This document shows, one piece after another, positions 8,169-15,784 of a stretch of 64,000 nucleotides of DNA. The first letter of the stretch is position 1. Every line of letters begins with the position of its first letter. The notes under the pieces were generated by a model, which was given only the letters and a program-made list of their open reading frames with translations, was not told where the DNA came from and made no database searches. The position numbers and the translations under genes are program-made. This stretch comes from an uncultured Acetatifactor sp. (GTDB lineage Bacteria > Bacillota > Clostridia > Lachnospirales > Lachnospiraceae): positions 40,129-104,128 of the forward strand of contig CAJTXE010000012.1 of NCBI GenBank assembly GCA_910580225.1, written 5' to 3'.

Positions 8169-8885
8169 ATGCGGCTTCAGCAGGTACTGAGTTATGTACG
8201 CAAAGCGATTGACGACTATAATATGATAGAAGAAGGAGACAAGATCGCCATTGGAATTTCCGGGGGTAAGGATAGTCTTACTCTTTTGTATGCCCTACAT
8301 GATCTGAGACGTTTTTATCCTAAAAAGTTCGAAATACATGCTGTTACTGTGGATCTGGGATTTCGGAATCTGCTACTGGACAAAATCAAGGATTTATGTC
8401 AGGAACTGGGGGTGGAATATGCCATAGTAGAGACTGATATCGCCAAAATTATTTTTGAAGATCGGAAGGAAGAAAATCCTTGTTCCCTATGTGCTAAAAT
8501 GAGAAAAGGTGCCCTGAATCAGGCGATCAAGAAGGCTGGCTGCAATAAAGTGGCATATGCCCATCACAAGGACGATGTGGTGGAGACAATGCTGATGTCA
8601 TTGATTTTTGAAGGGCGTTTTCATACATTTGCACCGGTTACATATCTTGACAGGATGGAACTTACGGTGATCAGGCCTCTTCTCTATATGAAAGAAGCGG
8701 ATGTGATAGGTTTTGTCAACAAATACAATGTTCCGGTTGTGAAGAGTCCCTGTCCTGCCGACGGTCATACCAAGCGGGAATATGTCAAGAACCTGCTTCG
8801 GCAGCTGAATCAGGAGAATCCTGGCGTAAAAGAAAGGATGTTTACTGCTATCCAAAGCGGCAATTTGAAAGGTTGGACACAATAA
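8169..8885 (+). CDS. TtcA-family tRNA 2-thiolation ATPase (PP-loop)
   Basis: This PP-loop ATPase probably adenylates a tRNA base for sulfur transfer, like TtcA (2-thiocytidine-32). The P-loop SGGKDS is at residues 31-36, followed by CSLC near residue 105, a cysteine pair used in TtcA-type enzymes for a cluster or catalytic thiol, and a later KSPCPADG. An upstream in-frame ATG exists at 8157, but AGGAAAAGC places the start at 8169 (238 residues). The recombinase gene begins one base after its stop. Many Clostridia carry this as a general tRNA thiolase homologue, so the exact base modified is uncertain. Confidence 0.85.
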   Translation: MRLQQVLSYVRKAIDDYNMIEEGDKIAIGISGGKDSLTLLYALHDLRRFYPKKFEIHAVTVDLGFRNLLLDKIKDLCQELGVEYAIVETDIAKIIFEDRKEENPCSLCAKMRKGALNQAIKKAGCNKVAYAHHKDDVVETMLMSLIFEGRFHTFAPVTYLDRMELTVIRPLLYMKEADVIGFVNKYNVPVVKSPCPADGHTKREYVKNLLRQLNQENPGVKERMFTAIQSGNLKGWTQ

Positions 8886-8886
8886 A

Positions 8887-9948
8887 ATGGCTGTTATAAA
8901 GCAAACAAATTATCATGATGAACAAAATCGGCAGAATATTCTGAAAATGAGGGCAGTCCTTGAGACACTGCCCTATTTCTGCAAGACTTTTTTCAGGGGA
9001 ATTGAAGAATATACTTCTGCCCGGACCAGATTGGCTTATGCCTATGATATTCGCCTTTTCTTCGAATTCCTCCATGAAGCAAATGCTGTCTGTGCCGGAA
9101 TGGAAATCAAAGACTTTCCGCTTTCCCTATTGGATCAGCTGACACGACAGGATATCGAAGAATATCTGGAGTATATGTCATTGTATCACAAGGACGGCAG
9201 GGATATCACAAATGAGGAACGTGGAAAGGCCAGAAAGCTTGCAGCACTGCGCAGCTTTTATAACTATTTCTATCAATCCGAGATGATTGAGACCAATCCT
9301 GCGGCACTTGTCTCACTCCCAAAACTCCACGAGAAGGAAATTATTCGTCTGGAACCCAATGAGGTTGCTATTTTGTTGGACCAGGTGGAGGACGGTACAA
9401 AGCTTACTTCTAAAGAATTGGTGTATCATAAAAAGACAAAACTGCGGGATGTGGCCTTGTTGACGTTGCTTTTGGGCACCGGAATCCGTGTGTCGGAATG
9501 TGTCGGATTGGATTTGGCAGATGTGAATTTTGATGTATGCGGAATCAAAATACGTCGAAAAGGAGGCTATGAAGCTATAGTCTATTTCGGAGAAGAGGTG
9601 GAGACAGCTCTGCTAGACTATCTGGAAGAACGATACCGTACGGTGCCGGCGGAGGGCCATGAGAATGCACTGTTTCTTTCCATGCAAAATCGCCGTATAA
9701 CAGTACGTGCGGTAGAAAATCTTGTAAAAAAATATGCTTCGCGGGTGACCACCCTGAAGAAAATCACCCCTCATAAGCTCAGAAGCACCTATGGAACCAC
9801 TCTGTATCAGGAAAGCAATGATATCTACCTGGTTGCGGACGTACTGGGCCATAAGGACGTAAATACCACCAGAAAGCATTATGCTGCTCAGTCAGATGAG
9901 CGTCGGCGGCGAGCTGCACAATATGTAAAACTTCGTGAAAAGCCCTGA
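8887..9948 (+). CDS. Tyrosine recombinase (XerC/XerD-like)
   Basis: A 353-residue tyrosine recombinase with a SAM-like N-terminal core-binding domain (about 30-140) and a catalytic domain (160-350). The catalytic set is visible: R201 in GTGIRVSE, H296 and R299 in HKLR, H322 in LGHKD, and nucleophile Y332 in RKHYA. It is probably a Xer-type recombinase for chromosome dimer resolution, because it sits in a housekeeping operon directly behind the TtcA-like gene (one base apart) with no phage genes nearby. A residual possibility is a domesticated integrase. No dif-like site was identified. Confidence 0.88.
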   Translation: MAVIKQTNYHDEQNRQNILKMRAVLETLPYFCKTFFRGIEEYTSARTRLAYAYDIRLFFEFLHEANAVCAGMEIKDFPLSLLDQLTRQDIEEYLEYMSLYHKDGRDITNEERGKARKLAALRSFYNYFYQSEMIETNPAALVSLPKLHEKEIIRLEPNEVAILLDQVEDGTKLTSKELVYHKKTKLRDVALLTLLLGTGIRVSECVGLDLADVNFDVCGIKIRRKGGYEAIVYFGEEVETALLDYLEERYRTVPAEGHENALFLSMQNRRITVRAVENLVKKYASRVTTLKKITPHKLRSTYGTTLYQESNDIYLVADVLGHKDVNTTRKHYAAQSDERRRRAAQYVKLREKP

Positions 9949-9950
9949 TT

Positions 9951-10003
9951 CGAACATATTTTTGGAATATATGTTTGCTTTTTTGTCCTTGCTGTGATAT
10001 AAT
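9951..10003 (+). promoter_or_regulatory. Promoter with overlapping AT-rich palindrome, candidate LexA operator
   Basis: TTGCTT (9975-9980), a 17-base spacer and TATAAT (9998-10003) form a promoter for lexA, 220 bases upstream of its start. An inverted repeat, CGAACATAT (9951-9959) and ATATGTTTG (9969-9977), overlaps the -35 element. The GAAC and GTTT half-sites resemble the Firmicute LexA box (GAAC-N4-GTTC), but the half-sites are too far apart for one canonical box. Autoregulation is therefore only a suggestion. Confidence 0.4.
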
Positions 10004-10226
10004 ATAACTTATCGGAAGTAGGTTCTTTACTTGCGGTAAAAGACGCTTTTTTGGGTACCATATTGATTAACGGAAGCTGTACTTGCTTTTTACAAGATGA
10101 CTGATGGGACCGGAAAGCGCTGAGAAAAGACACTACCGGACGAATTATGAAAATGGCATATGACAGGAAAGCAATTTTGGCACTGAACACACATATAAGT
10201 ATGATTCATACCCCCAGGAGGTAACT

Positions 10227-10844
10227 ATGGCATTTGGAAAGATAACACCCAAGCAGCAGGAAATTCTTAACTATATTAAAGACGAAATTCTGAAAAAAGG
10301 CTATCCCCCAACAGTCCGTGAGATTTGCGAAACTGTCAGTCTGAAGTCTACCTCTTCTGTCCACTCTCATCTGGAGACCCTTGAGAAGAACGGATATATC
10401 AGAAGAGACCCCACCAAACCCAGGGCTATAGAAGTCTGTGACGACAGCTTTCAGATGGTCCGCACGGAGATGGTCAGCCTTCCGGTAATCGGCAATGTGG
10501 CTGCCGGACAGCCCATTTTTGCGGAGGAAAATATCGTAGAGTATTTTCCTGTACCAGCAGATGTAGTTCCAAGCGGGGAGTCCTTTATCCTGAATGTGCG
10601 CGGAGATTCCATGATCAATGTGGGGATTTTTAATGGTGACAGGGTTTTTGTGAATTCCTGCAATACTGCACGGAATGGTGAGATCATTGTAGCATTGATT
10701 GACGATTCGGCCACGGTAAAAACCTTTTATCGGGAAGAGGGACATATTCGGCTGCAGCCGGAAAATGATTCTATGGATCCCATTATTGTAGAGGACTGTC
10801 AGATTCTGGGAAGAGTGTTTGGTATCTTCCGTTTCTATCGGTAA
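10227..10844 (+). CDS. lexA: LexA repressor
   Basis: This 205-residue SOS repressor binds operator DNA through an N-terminal winged helix-turn-helix (residues 1-70, YPPTVREICETVSLKSTSSVHSHL). It self-cleaves when stimulated by RecA filaments. The scissile bond is A93-G94 in NVAAGQP. The catalytic dyad is S128 (RGDSM) and K165 (ATVKTF). Length is normal. AGGAGG precedes the ATG at 10227. The 278-base gap upstream holds a promoter and no coding frame I would support. Confidence 0.97.
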   Translation: MAFGKITPKQQEILNYIKDEILKKGYPPTVREICETVSLKSTSSVHSHLETLEKNGYIRRDPTKPRAIEVCDDSFQMVRTEMVSLPVIGNVAAGQPIFAEENIVEYFPVPADVVPSGESFILNVRGDSMINVGIFNGDRVFVNSCNTARNGEIIVALIDDSATVKTFYREEGHIRLQPENDSMDPIIVEDCQILGRVFGIFRFYR

Positions 10845-10976
10845 TAAAATTTTTCATTTCATACATAAATTCTGAATTTGCGCAGATATTAATAGAGCCG
10901 GAACGTTCCTTTTCGGTGCAGTTTACTTTCAAAAGAGGGATTGAATGTCTGCTGAAAGCAGGCAGGAGGTATGAAA

Positions 10977-11189
10977 ATGGGAAATAAATTTTTAGATGGC
11001 ACAGCTCTCACCATTGCTATTATCGGTGCAATTAACTGGGCGCTGATCGGTATTTTCCGTTTTGATCTGGTAGCTTTTATCTTCGGTGATATGTCATGGC
11101 TCTCCAGAATCGTCTATGCGGTAGTGGGTCTCTGCGGGCTCTATCTGATCAGTTTCTATATGCATCTTGGCAGAAGGGATGAAGCATAG
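10977..11189 (+). CDS. DUF378 family small membrane protein
   Basis: A 70-residue protein with two membrane helices (about 9-35 and 45-65) and the family landmark AIIGAINWALIG. The function of DUF378 is unknown. AGGAGG lies one base before an ATG at 10971 and seven bases before the ATG at 10977, so 10977 is the start. A small hairpin, CTGC-TGAAA-GCAG, abuts the ribosome-binding site, and a strong terminator follows the gene. Confidence 0.88.
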   Translation: MGNKFLDGTALTIAIIGAINWALIGIFRFDLVAFIFGDMSWLSRIVYAVVGLCGLYLISFYMHLGRRDEA

Positions 11190-11209
11190 CCTGAGACAGA
11201 AAAAGAAAC

Positions 11210-11250
11210 GCCGCAGAAAGTTCGCTTTTTCTTTCTGCGGCAGTCTTTTT
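11210..11250. terminator. Intrinsic terminator after the DUF378 gene
   Basis: GCCGCAGAAAG (11210-11220) pairs with CTTTCTGCGGC (11231-11241), followed by AGTCTTTTT. It lies between convergent genes. The plus-strand T-tract is good, and it may also stop rsfS transcripts arriving from the right. Confidence 0.85.
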
Positions 11251-11285
11251 ATAAAACGGCTATTTGAAATGTGCTATCCTATTTT

Positions 11286-11654
11286 CTATTCCAATTCACT
11301 CAGTTCCACTTGCCTGCCATCTCTCCAAATACGCTCCAGGTTATAAAGCAGTCTGTTTTCTCTGTCAAAAATGTGAATGATCACATCACTGAAATCCATG
11401 AGAATCCAGTTTGCGGTGTTATATCCCTCCGTTTGCTTTTCCGGATAACCTGCCTTTCCAAGTGTCTCCAGCACATGGTCACATAATGCCTGTATCTGAT
11501 TTTTATTTGTGCCGCCGGCTATAACGAAATAATCTGCAATGACGGATACCTGACTAATATCAATGATGTGGATATCCTGTGCTTTTTTGTCCTGCAGAGC
11601 CTGGATTGCAAGCTTAGCCATTTCCTTTGCATTGTTTGTCTCAATATTCTCCAT
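11286..11654 (-). CDS. rsfS: Ribosome silencing factor RsfS
   Basis: RsfS (RsfA/Iojap family) binds uL14 on the 50S subunit and blocks subunit joining during starvation. The 122-residue length, DYFVIAGGTNKNQIQAL and the NWILMDFSDVIIHIFD block are diagnostic. AGAAGGAGGAGTT precedes the ATG. It is the last gene of the rplU-to-rsfS run, 42 bases after yqeK, and ends near the convergent terminator at 11210-11250. Confidence 0.96.
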   Translation of the reverse strand: MENIETNNAKEMAKLAIQALQDKKAQDIHIIDISQVSVIADYFVIAGGTNKNQIQALCDHVLETLGKAGYPEKQTEGYNTANWILMDFSDVIIHIFDRENRLLYNLERIWRDGRQVELSELE

Positions 11655-11696
11655 AACTCCTCCTTCTGATATTACTGTATCATTACTACATGTTTA

Positions 11697-12290
11697 TCAG
11701 GCATCTGGCTGCTTTAGCAGTGCCGAATAACAACGCCAGGTTTCCTCTGTCATGGGATCAATATCTCCCCCGGAAGCTTCTAAATATCGTAAAGTATCCT
11801 TCAGAATTTCTACCAGTGCACGATTGATATCCAGAAAAGCCAGCTTTCGGATATCGGTCAGATTTGGGGCATGCTTTCGCCCTGGTTCTATATAATCCGC
11901 AACAAAAATGATTTTTTCCAGAAGACTCATATTCTTTCGGCCGGTGGTATGGCTTCTGATTGCGTTCAAAATATCAGGATCTTTTATACCATATTTTTCT
12001 CTGGCCAGATAGGCCCCTGCTTTTGCATGCAGTAAAAAGGGATTTTTCCGCTCTACCTCTGTCACTGGAATATGATTTTTTCGACAGATGGAGAGACGTT
12101 TTTCATCCGAAAGGCATTTGGCACAATCATGGAGCAATCCGGCAGCCCTGGCACTGTCAATATCACTGCCATAGCGCATGGCAAGCGCAGCAGCGGTGTA
12201 TTCTACACCCAATGTGTGCTCAAACCTTTTTGCGTCCTGTGCCTTCTGAACTGCTTTTCTAATTTTTCTCAAATAATTCGTTTTCTTCAC
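11697..12290 (-). CDS. yqeK: HD-domain Ap4A hydrolase YqeK
   Basis: This 197-residue HD-domain phosphohydrolase is related to YqeK, which cleaves diadenosine tetraphosphate symmetrically. The HD motif appears as GLLHDCAKCLSDE near residue 50; another metal-ligand segment is IRSHTTG, and KIIFVADYIEPGR is the family signature. The start is GTG at 12290, preceded by AAAGGGATATTACC. It overlaps the end of nadD by 32 bases in another frame, so it is translationally coupled. The nadD-yqeK-rsfS order is conserved in Firmicutes. Confidence 0.93.
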   Translation of the reverse strand: MKKTNYLRKIRKAVQKAQDAKRFEHTLGVEYTAAALAMRYGSDIDSARAAGLLHDCAKCLSDEKRLSICRKNHIPVTEVERKNPFLLHAKAGAYLAREKYGIKDPDILNAIRSHTTGRKNMSLLEKIIFVADYIEPGRKHAPNLTDIRKLAFLDINRALVEILKDTLRYLEASGGDIDPMTEETWRCYSALLKQPDA

Positions 12291-12909
12291 GGTAATATCC
12301 CTTTTCTTGTATATATGTGATAACCCTTTCCGGCACCAGATAACGGATGCTGTGCCCCTGTCGGATACGACACCGTATGTCAGTGGAGGAAACCGGAAAC
12401 GGAAGAAAGGGAATCAAAAGGATTTTCAGTCCTGTCATACTGAATTTCTGTTCCAGTTCTCTTTTCTTCGCCTCCATATCACCCATGGATACATCACCTC
12501 TCACTGCTGCAGCTAAAATGCAATTCTGAAAAATGCGCTCCGGGTGCTTCCATTTCTCTATGGTAAAGAGACAGTCTGCACCTACGATAAAATAAAAAGT
12601 ATCCTGCGGGTGACAGTGCTTCAGCTGTTCCAGTGTCTCATAACTGTAGGTTTTACCTCCCCGCAGCACCTCCAGATCAAGACATCGAAAAAATGGATTA
12701 TCCCCGATGGCAAGAGCTGTCATGTAGAGTCTTTCTCTGCCTGGCAGTATCTGACGAGGATCTTTCAGGTAGGAAGAACCTGTAGGAACAAACCACACTT
12801 CATCCAGTTCCTGATGCTCCCGTACCCACTCTGCCAATGCCAAATGACCTGTGTGGATGGGATTGAATGTACCGCCCATAATACCAATTCGTCTCATTCT
12901 ATCATTCAC
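12259..12909 (-). CDS. nadD: Nicotinate-nucleotide adenylyltransferase
   Basis: NadD transfers AMP from ATP to nicotinate mononucleotide in NAD synthesis. The nucleotidylyltransferase motif is GGTFNPIHTGHLALAE near residue 12 (T/HxGH), and the C-terminal ISSTxxR-type motif is present as SSTDIRCRI. A 216-residue length is slightly long for the family. The start at 12909 is weakly supported; the ATG four codons later is an alternative. It lies in the obg-yhbY-nadD-yqeK-rsfS cluster and overlaps yqeK. Confidence 0.95.
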   Translation of the reverse strand: MNDRMRRIGIMGGTFNPIHTGHLALAEWVREHQELDEVWFVPTGSSYLKDPRQILPGRERLYMTALAIGDNPFFRCLDLEVLRGGKTYSYETLEQLKHCHPQDTFYFIVGADCLFTIEKWKHPERIFQNCILAAAVRGDVSMGDMEAKKRELEQKFSMTGLKILLIPFLPFPVSSTDIRCRIRQGHSIRYLVPERVITYIQEKGYYREENELFEKN

Positions 12910-12963
12910 TTTCCATGTCTGAAGTTTACGCAGTTAAAAACAGACAATCCGCCGTGTGGAAAG

Positions 12964-13254
12964 TTATTGCGGCAGAATGATCCTGGGTTTGTCTCTGTCC
13001 GGTTTGTACAGGACGAATTTCTTTCCGATCACCTGCACTACCTGGGAATGAGTTCGTCCGGCTACCATCTCTGCAATAACGTTTGGGTCGTCATCACAGT
13101 TTTTCAATACGGCTACTTTAATCAGTTCATTTCGATTAAAAGCTTCGCCGATCGCCTGGGTCAGCTCCGGAGTCAGACTGCTTTTTCCGACCTGGAAAAC
13201 CGGATCCAGACCATTTGCCAGCCTCTTTAAATACGCTCTTTGCTTACTTGTCAT
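12964..13254 (-). CDS. yhbY: YhbY-type CRM-domain RNA-binding protein
   Basis: A 96-residue CRM-domain protein associated with 50S ribosome assembly. The signature is LTSKQRAYLK-like at the N-terminus and VFQVGKSSLTPEL. The longest frame starts at 13296, but AGAGGAAAAATTC selects the ATG at 13254 (MTSKQRAYLKRLANG). It follows obgE after 13 bases. Confidence 0.95.
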   Translation of the reverse strand: MTSKQRAYLKRLANGLDPVFQVGKSSLTPELTQAIGEAFNRNELIKVAVLKNCDDDPNVIAEMVAGRTHSQVVQVIGKKFVLYKPDRDKPRIILPQ

Positions 13255-13267
13255 GAATTTTTCCTCT

Positions 13268-14560
13268 TTATTTATAGTAATCGAAGGAATGTCCATACAT
13301 TCGTACGGTATCTCCGTCTTCTATTCCAAGCTTTTCCAATTGCTCCAGGATGCCTGATGATTTCAGGAAGCTCTGGAAAAACGAAAAACCTTTCTCGCTG
13401 TCCAGATTGGTATAACCGAGCATTTTTTCTACTTTAGGGCCTTCAACTACATATTCCCTGTTTTCCCTGTCATATTCCACTGTGCAGGGGACATCTGAAT
13501 CTTGCAGGAACGCAGTTTCTTCATTATATTCCGGCTCAAAAATGGTTATCTCCTGACCAAGTCCCTGCAACAAATCATTTACATGGTAAAGAAGCTCTCT
13601 GACTCCTTCTCCGCTGACTGCAGATATGGGATATACAGGAATCCCTTTGGGCTCAAATTCCGCTTTTATGGCATTCAGTGCACTCTCATCCCGATCAAAG
13701 ATCACATCAATTTTATTGGCAGCAATGACTTGAGGTCGTCTGGCAATTTCCGGATTATAGGCATGCAGCTCCCGATTGATGGCATGGATATCCTCGATGG
13801 GATCCCGTCCTTCTGTACCTGCTACGTCCACAATGTGAATGAGCACTTTCGTACGCTCTATATGCCTGAGAAATTCATGGCCAAGCCCCACCCCCTGGGA
13901 TGCCCCTTCAATTAATCCGGGAATATCGGCTATCACAAACCCGTTGGTATCATCCAGATCCACGACTCCCAGATTGGGATTGAGTGTTGTAAAGTGATAA
14001 TTCGCAATTTTGGGCCTGGCATTTGTGACACGGGCCAGAAAGGTGGATTTTCCCACATTCGGCAATCCCACCAACCCTACATCTGCGATTACCTTCAACT
14101 CCAGCAGAAGATCCAGCTCTTTTGCCGGACGACCGGGCTGCGCATACATGGGCGCCTGCATGGTACTGGTGGCATAATGCTGATTTCCGCTGCCGCCCCG
14201 GCCTCCTTTCAGAAGCACCACTTCACGATTGTCTCCGGACATGTCCACAATAACCTGCCCGCTTTCCGCCTCCTTAATGACAGTTCCCGGAGGAACTTTC
14301 AGCACAATGTCTTTACCGTCTTTTCCCCGACAGTTTTTTTTGCCGCCAGGCTCACCGTCTCCGGCTTTATATTTCCGCCTGTTTCGGAAATCAACCAGGG
14401 TATTCAGCCCTTCATCCACGACAAATATGACATCTCCGCCCCGGCCTCCATCTCCACCGTCAGGACCGCCTGCAGGCACATATTTCTCATGGCGGAAAGA
14501 CACATGCCCATCCCCGCCCTTGCCGCTTTTCACACTTATTTTTGCTCTGTCTGCAAACAT
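13268..14560 (-). CDS. obgE: Obg GTPase
   Basis: This 430-residue GTPase is involved in 50S assembly, stress and replication control. It has the Gly-rich Obg fold (residues 1-157, KSGKGGDGHVSF), a GTPase domain with GLPNVGKST (P-loop), DIPGLIEGA (switch II) and NKID (G4), and a C-terminal OCT domain (about 350-425). The frame extends upstream to 14653, but AAAGGCGGATGC places the start at the ATG at 14560 (MFADRAKISV). A terminator-like hairpin stands between rpmA and this gene, so it may be expressed partly by read-through. Confidence 0.97.
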   Translation of the reverse strand: MFADRAKISVKSGKGGDGHVSFRHEKYVPAGGPDGGDGGRGGDVIFVVDEGLNTLVDFRNRRKYKAGDGEPGGKKNCRGKDGKDIVLKVPPGTVIKEAESGQVIVDMSGDNREVVLLKGGRGGSGNQHYATSTMQAPMYAQPGRPAKELDLLLELKVIADVGLVGLPNVGKSTFLARVTNARPKIANYHFTTLNPNLGVVDLDDTNGFVIADIPGLIEGASQGVGLGHEFLRHIERTKVLIHIVDVAGTEGRDPIEDIHAINRELHAYNPEIARRPQVIAANKIDVIFDRDESALNAIKAEFEPKGIPVYPISAVSGEGVRELLYHVNDLLQGLGQEITIFEPEYNEETAFLQDSDVPCTVEYDRENREYVVEGPKVEKMLGYTNLDSEKGFSFFQSFLKSSGILEQLEKLGIEDGDTVRMYGHSFDYYK

Positions 14561-14604
14561 GCATCCGCCTTTCTGTAGAGCCTTTTTGGTGCTCACTTTC
14601 CACA

Positions 14605-14643
14605 TAAAAACCCGGACCCCAAACTGACATGTTTGGAGTCCGG
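14605..14643 (-). terminator. Internal terminator/attenuator between rpmA and obgE
   Basis: The arms 14612-14624 and 14631-14643 pair over about 13 bp (CCGGAC and CAAAC blocks, one mismatch) with a 6-base loop. On the minus strand GTTTTTATG follows. It probably sets the ratio between ribosomal protein and obgE mRNA. Confidence 0.7.
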
Positions 14644-14654
14644 AAAGTTTCAAA

Positions 14655-14939
14655 CTATTCCTCTACAGGATAAACAGAAGCTCTCTTCTTGTCCCTGCCT
14701 TTTCTTTCAAAACGAAGGACACCGTCAACCAAAGCGAACAAAGTATCATCCCCGCCGATACCAACATTAACGCCGGGATGAATCTTAGTTCCGCGCTGTC
14801 TGTAAAGAATATTTCCAGCTTTTACGAACTGACCGTCAGCTCTCTTCGCACCTAATCTCTTGGACTCGGAATCTCTGCCGTTCTTGGTGGAACCGACTCC
14901 CTTTTTATGTGCGAAAAATTGAAGGTTCATATGAAACAT
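14655..14939 (-). CDS. rpmA: 50S ribosomal protein L27 (bL27) with cleavable N-terminus
   Basis: This 94-residue L27 begins with the Firmicute N-terminal extension ending NLQFFAHKKG, which is removed by the Prp protease so that the mature tail can reach the peptidyl-transferase centre. AGGAGGTGTAGACC supports the ATG at 14939; a second ATG three codons later is an alternative. prp lies four bases upstream, as in other Firmicutes. Confidence 0.98.
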   Translation of the reverse strand: MFHMNLQFFAHKKGVGSTKNGRDSESKRLGAKRADGQFVKAGNILYRQRGTKIHPGVNVGIGGDDTLFALVDGVLRFERKGRDKKRASVYPVEE

Positions 14940-14942
14940 GGT

Positions 14943-15275
14943 CTACACCTCCTCGAATTTAACTTGCAAATACTTCCTGCCATACTCCCGGCTGATATTT
15001 TCCAAAGAAAACACCATGGAATCTACCAGGAAATTTGATTTCTCCTGCAGAATCCCTTCGAAATCACATTTGAAAAATCCGGTTTCCTCATTTGCTGTAA
15101 CTTTTATCCGCTCACCGGCCAGCTCTGTCAGAGAATTAACTGTTCCGATGGTGAGTGCGGACACAGCGGCACAAACGATATCCGGCTTACCGCGTTTCGC
15201 ATATTCTGCATGTCCCATACAGAAAAAGCCTCTGTAGGAACCATTTTTGTTCTTACGAACAGTAACTGTCGTCAT
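14943..15275 (-). CDS. prp: Prp cysteine protease processing L27
   Basis: A 110-residue cysteine protease that trims the L27 extension. The catalytic residues are visible as H22 in CMGHAEYA and C34 in DIVCAAVSAL. The start follows the rplU stop by five bases without a strong ribosome-binding site, so translation is probably coupled. The substrate gene rpmA is next in the operon. Confidence 0.95.
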   Translation of the reverse strand: MTTVTVRKNKNGSYRGFFCMGHAEYAKRGKPDIVCAAVSALTIGTVNSLTELAGERIKVTANEETGFFKCDFEGILQEKSNFLVDSMVFSLENISREYGRKYLQVKFEEV

Positions 15276-15280
15276 AGCGT

Positions 15281-15586
15281 TTAGGCATTGATCTTGTCGA
15301 TCTTAACCTTTGTGTAAGCCTGTCTGTGACCATTCTTCTTGTGGTATCCGGTTTTTCTCTTGTATTTATATACAATAACCTTCTTCCCTTTGGTCTGTTC
15401 AACAACACTGGCGGATACAGTTGCAGATGCAACATCTTCCCCCACTTTCAGACCTTCGTCACTTACTGCAATAACACGGTCAAAAGTAACAACACTGCCA
15501 GCCTCTGCATCCAGCTTCTCAACATAGATGACATCGCCCTCTGAAACTTTGTACTGCTTTCCGCCCGTTGCAATAATTGCGTACAT
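15281..15586 (-). CDS. rplU: 50S ribosomal protein L21 (bL21)
   Basis: A 101-residue L21 with MYAIIATGGKQYKV at the N-terminus and KRKTGYHKKNGHRQ at the C-terminus. The frame extends upstream to 15643, but GAAGGAGGTGCCTAT selects the ATG at 15586. It is the first gene of the rplU-prp-rpmA-obgE-yhbY-nadD-yqeK-rsfS run. Confidence 0.97.
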   Translation of the reverse strand: MYAIIATGGKQYKVSEGDVIYVEKLDAEAGSVVTFDRVIAVSDEGLKVGEDVASATVSASVVEQTKGKKVIVYKYKRKTGYHKKNGHRQAYTKVKIDKINA

Positions 15587-15745
15587 ATAGGCACCTCCTT
15601 CATGAACACATGGGTTCATTTTACTCGCTGATTTTGGTGGCATCTTTCAATGCTCTTATACCGAATCATGCGGCATACAAATGTATTAACATGCATGCAG
15701 ATGGCAGAAATAAAACACATCCCAATCCTGTATAATACACACTTG
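15587..15745 (-). promoter_or_regulatory. Leader of the rplU transcript (candidate L21 leader)
   Basis: About 155 nt of untranslated RNA separate the promoter at 15749-15778 from rplU. Near the start codon ATGAAC and GTTCAT (about 15601-15620) can form a small hairpin before the ribosome-binding site. Firmicutes often carry an autoregulatory L21 leader here. Position supports it; I have not matched the consensus structure. Confidence 0.4.
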
Positions 15746-15748
15746 GAT

Positions 15749-15778
15749 ATATTAGCATGAGATGCCGTATATTGTCAA
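15749..15778 (-). promoter_or_regulatory. Promoter of the rplU operon
   Basis: On the minus strand a perfect TTGACA (15773-15778), an 18-base spacer and TAATAT (15749-15754). It starts in the 3' flank of the upstream kinase-like gene, whose coding end is only seven bases away. Confidence 0.65.
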
Positions 15779-15784
15779 TAGATT

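Noticed and set aside
8887..9948. Phage integrase
   Set aside because: No phage genes, attachment sites or composition shift nearby; the Xer-like housekeeping setting fits better.
10900..10909. GGAACGTTCC palindrome upstream of the DUF378 gene as a LexA box
   Set aside because: The half-sites have no four-base spacer, so it does not match the Firmicute SOS box.
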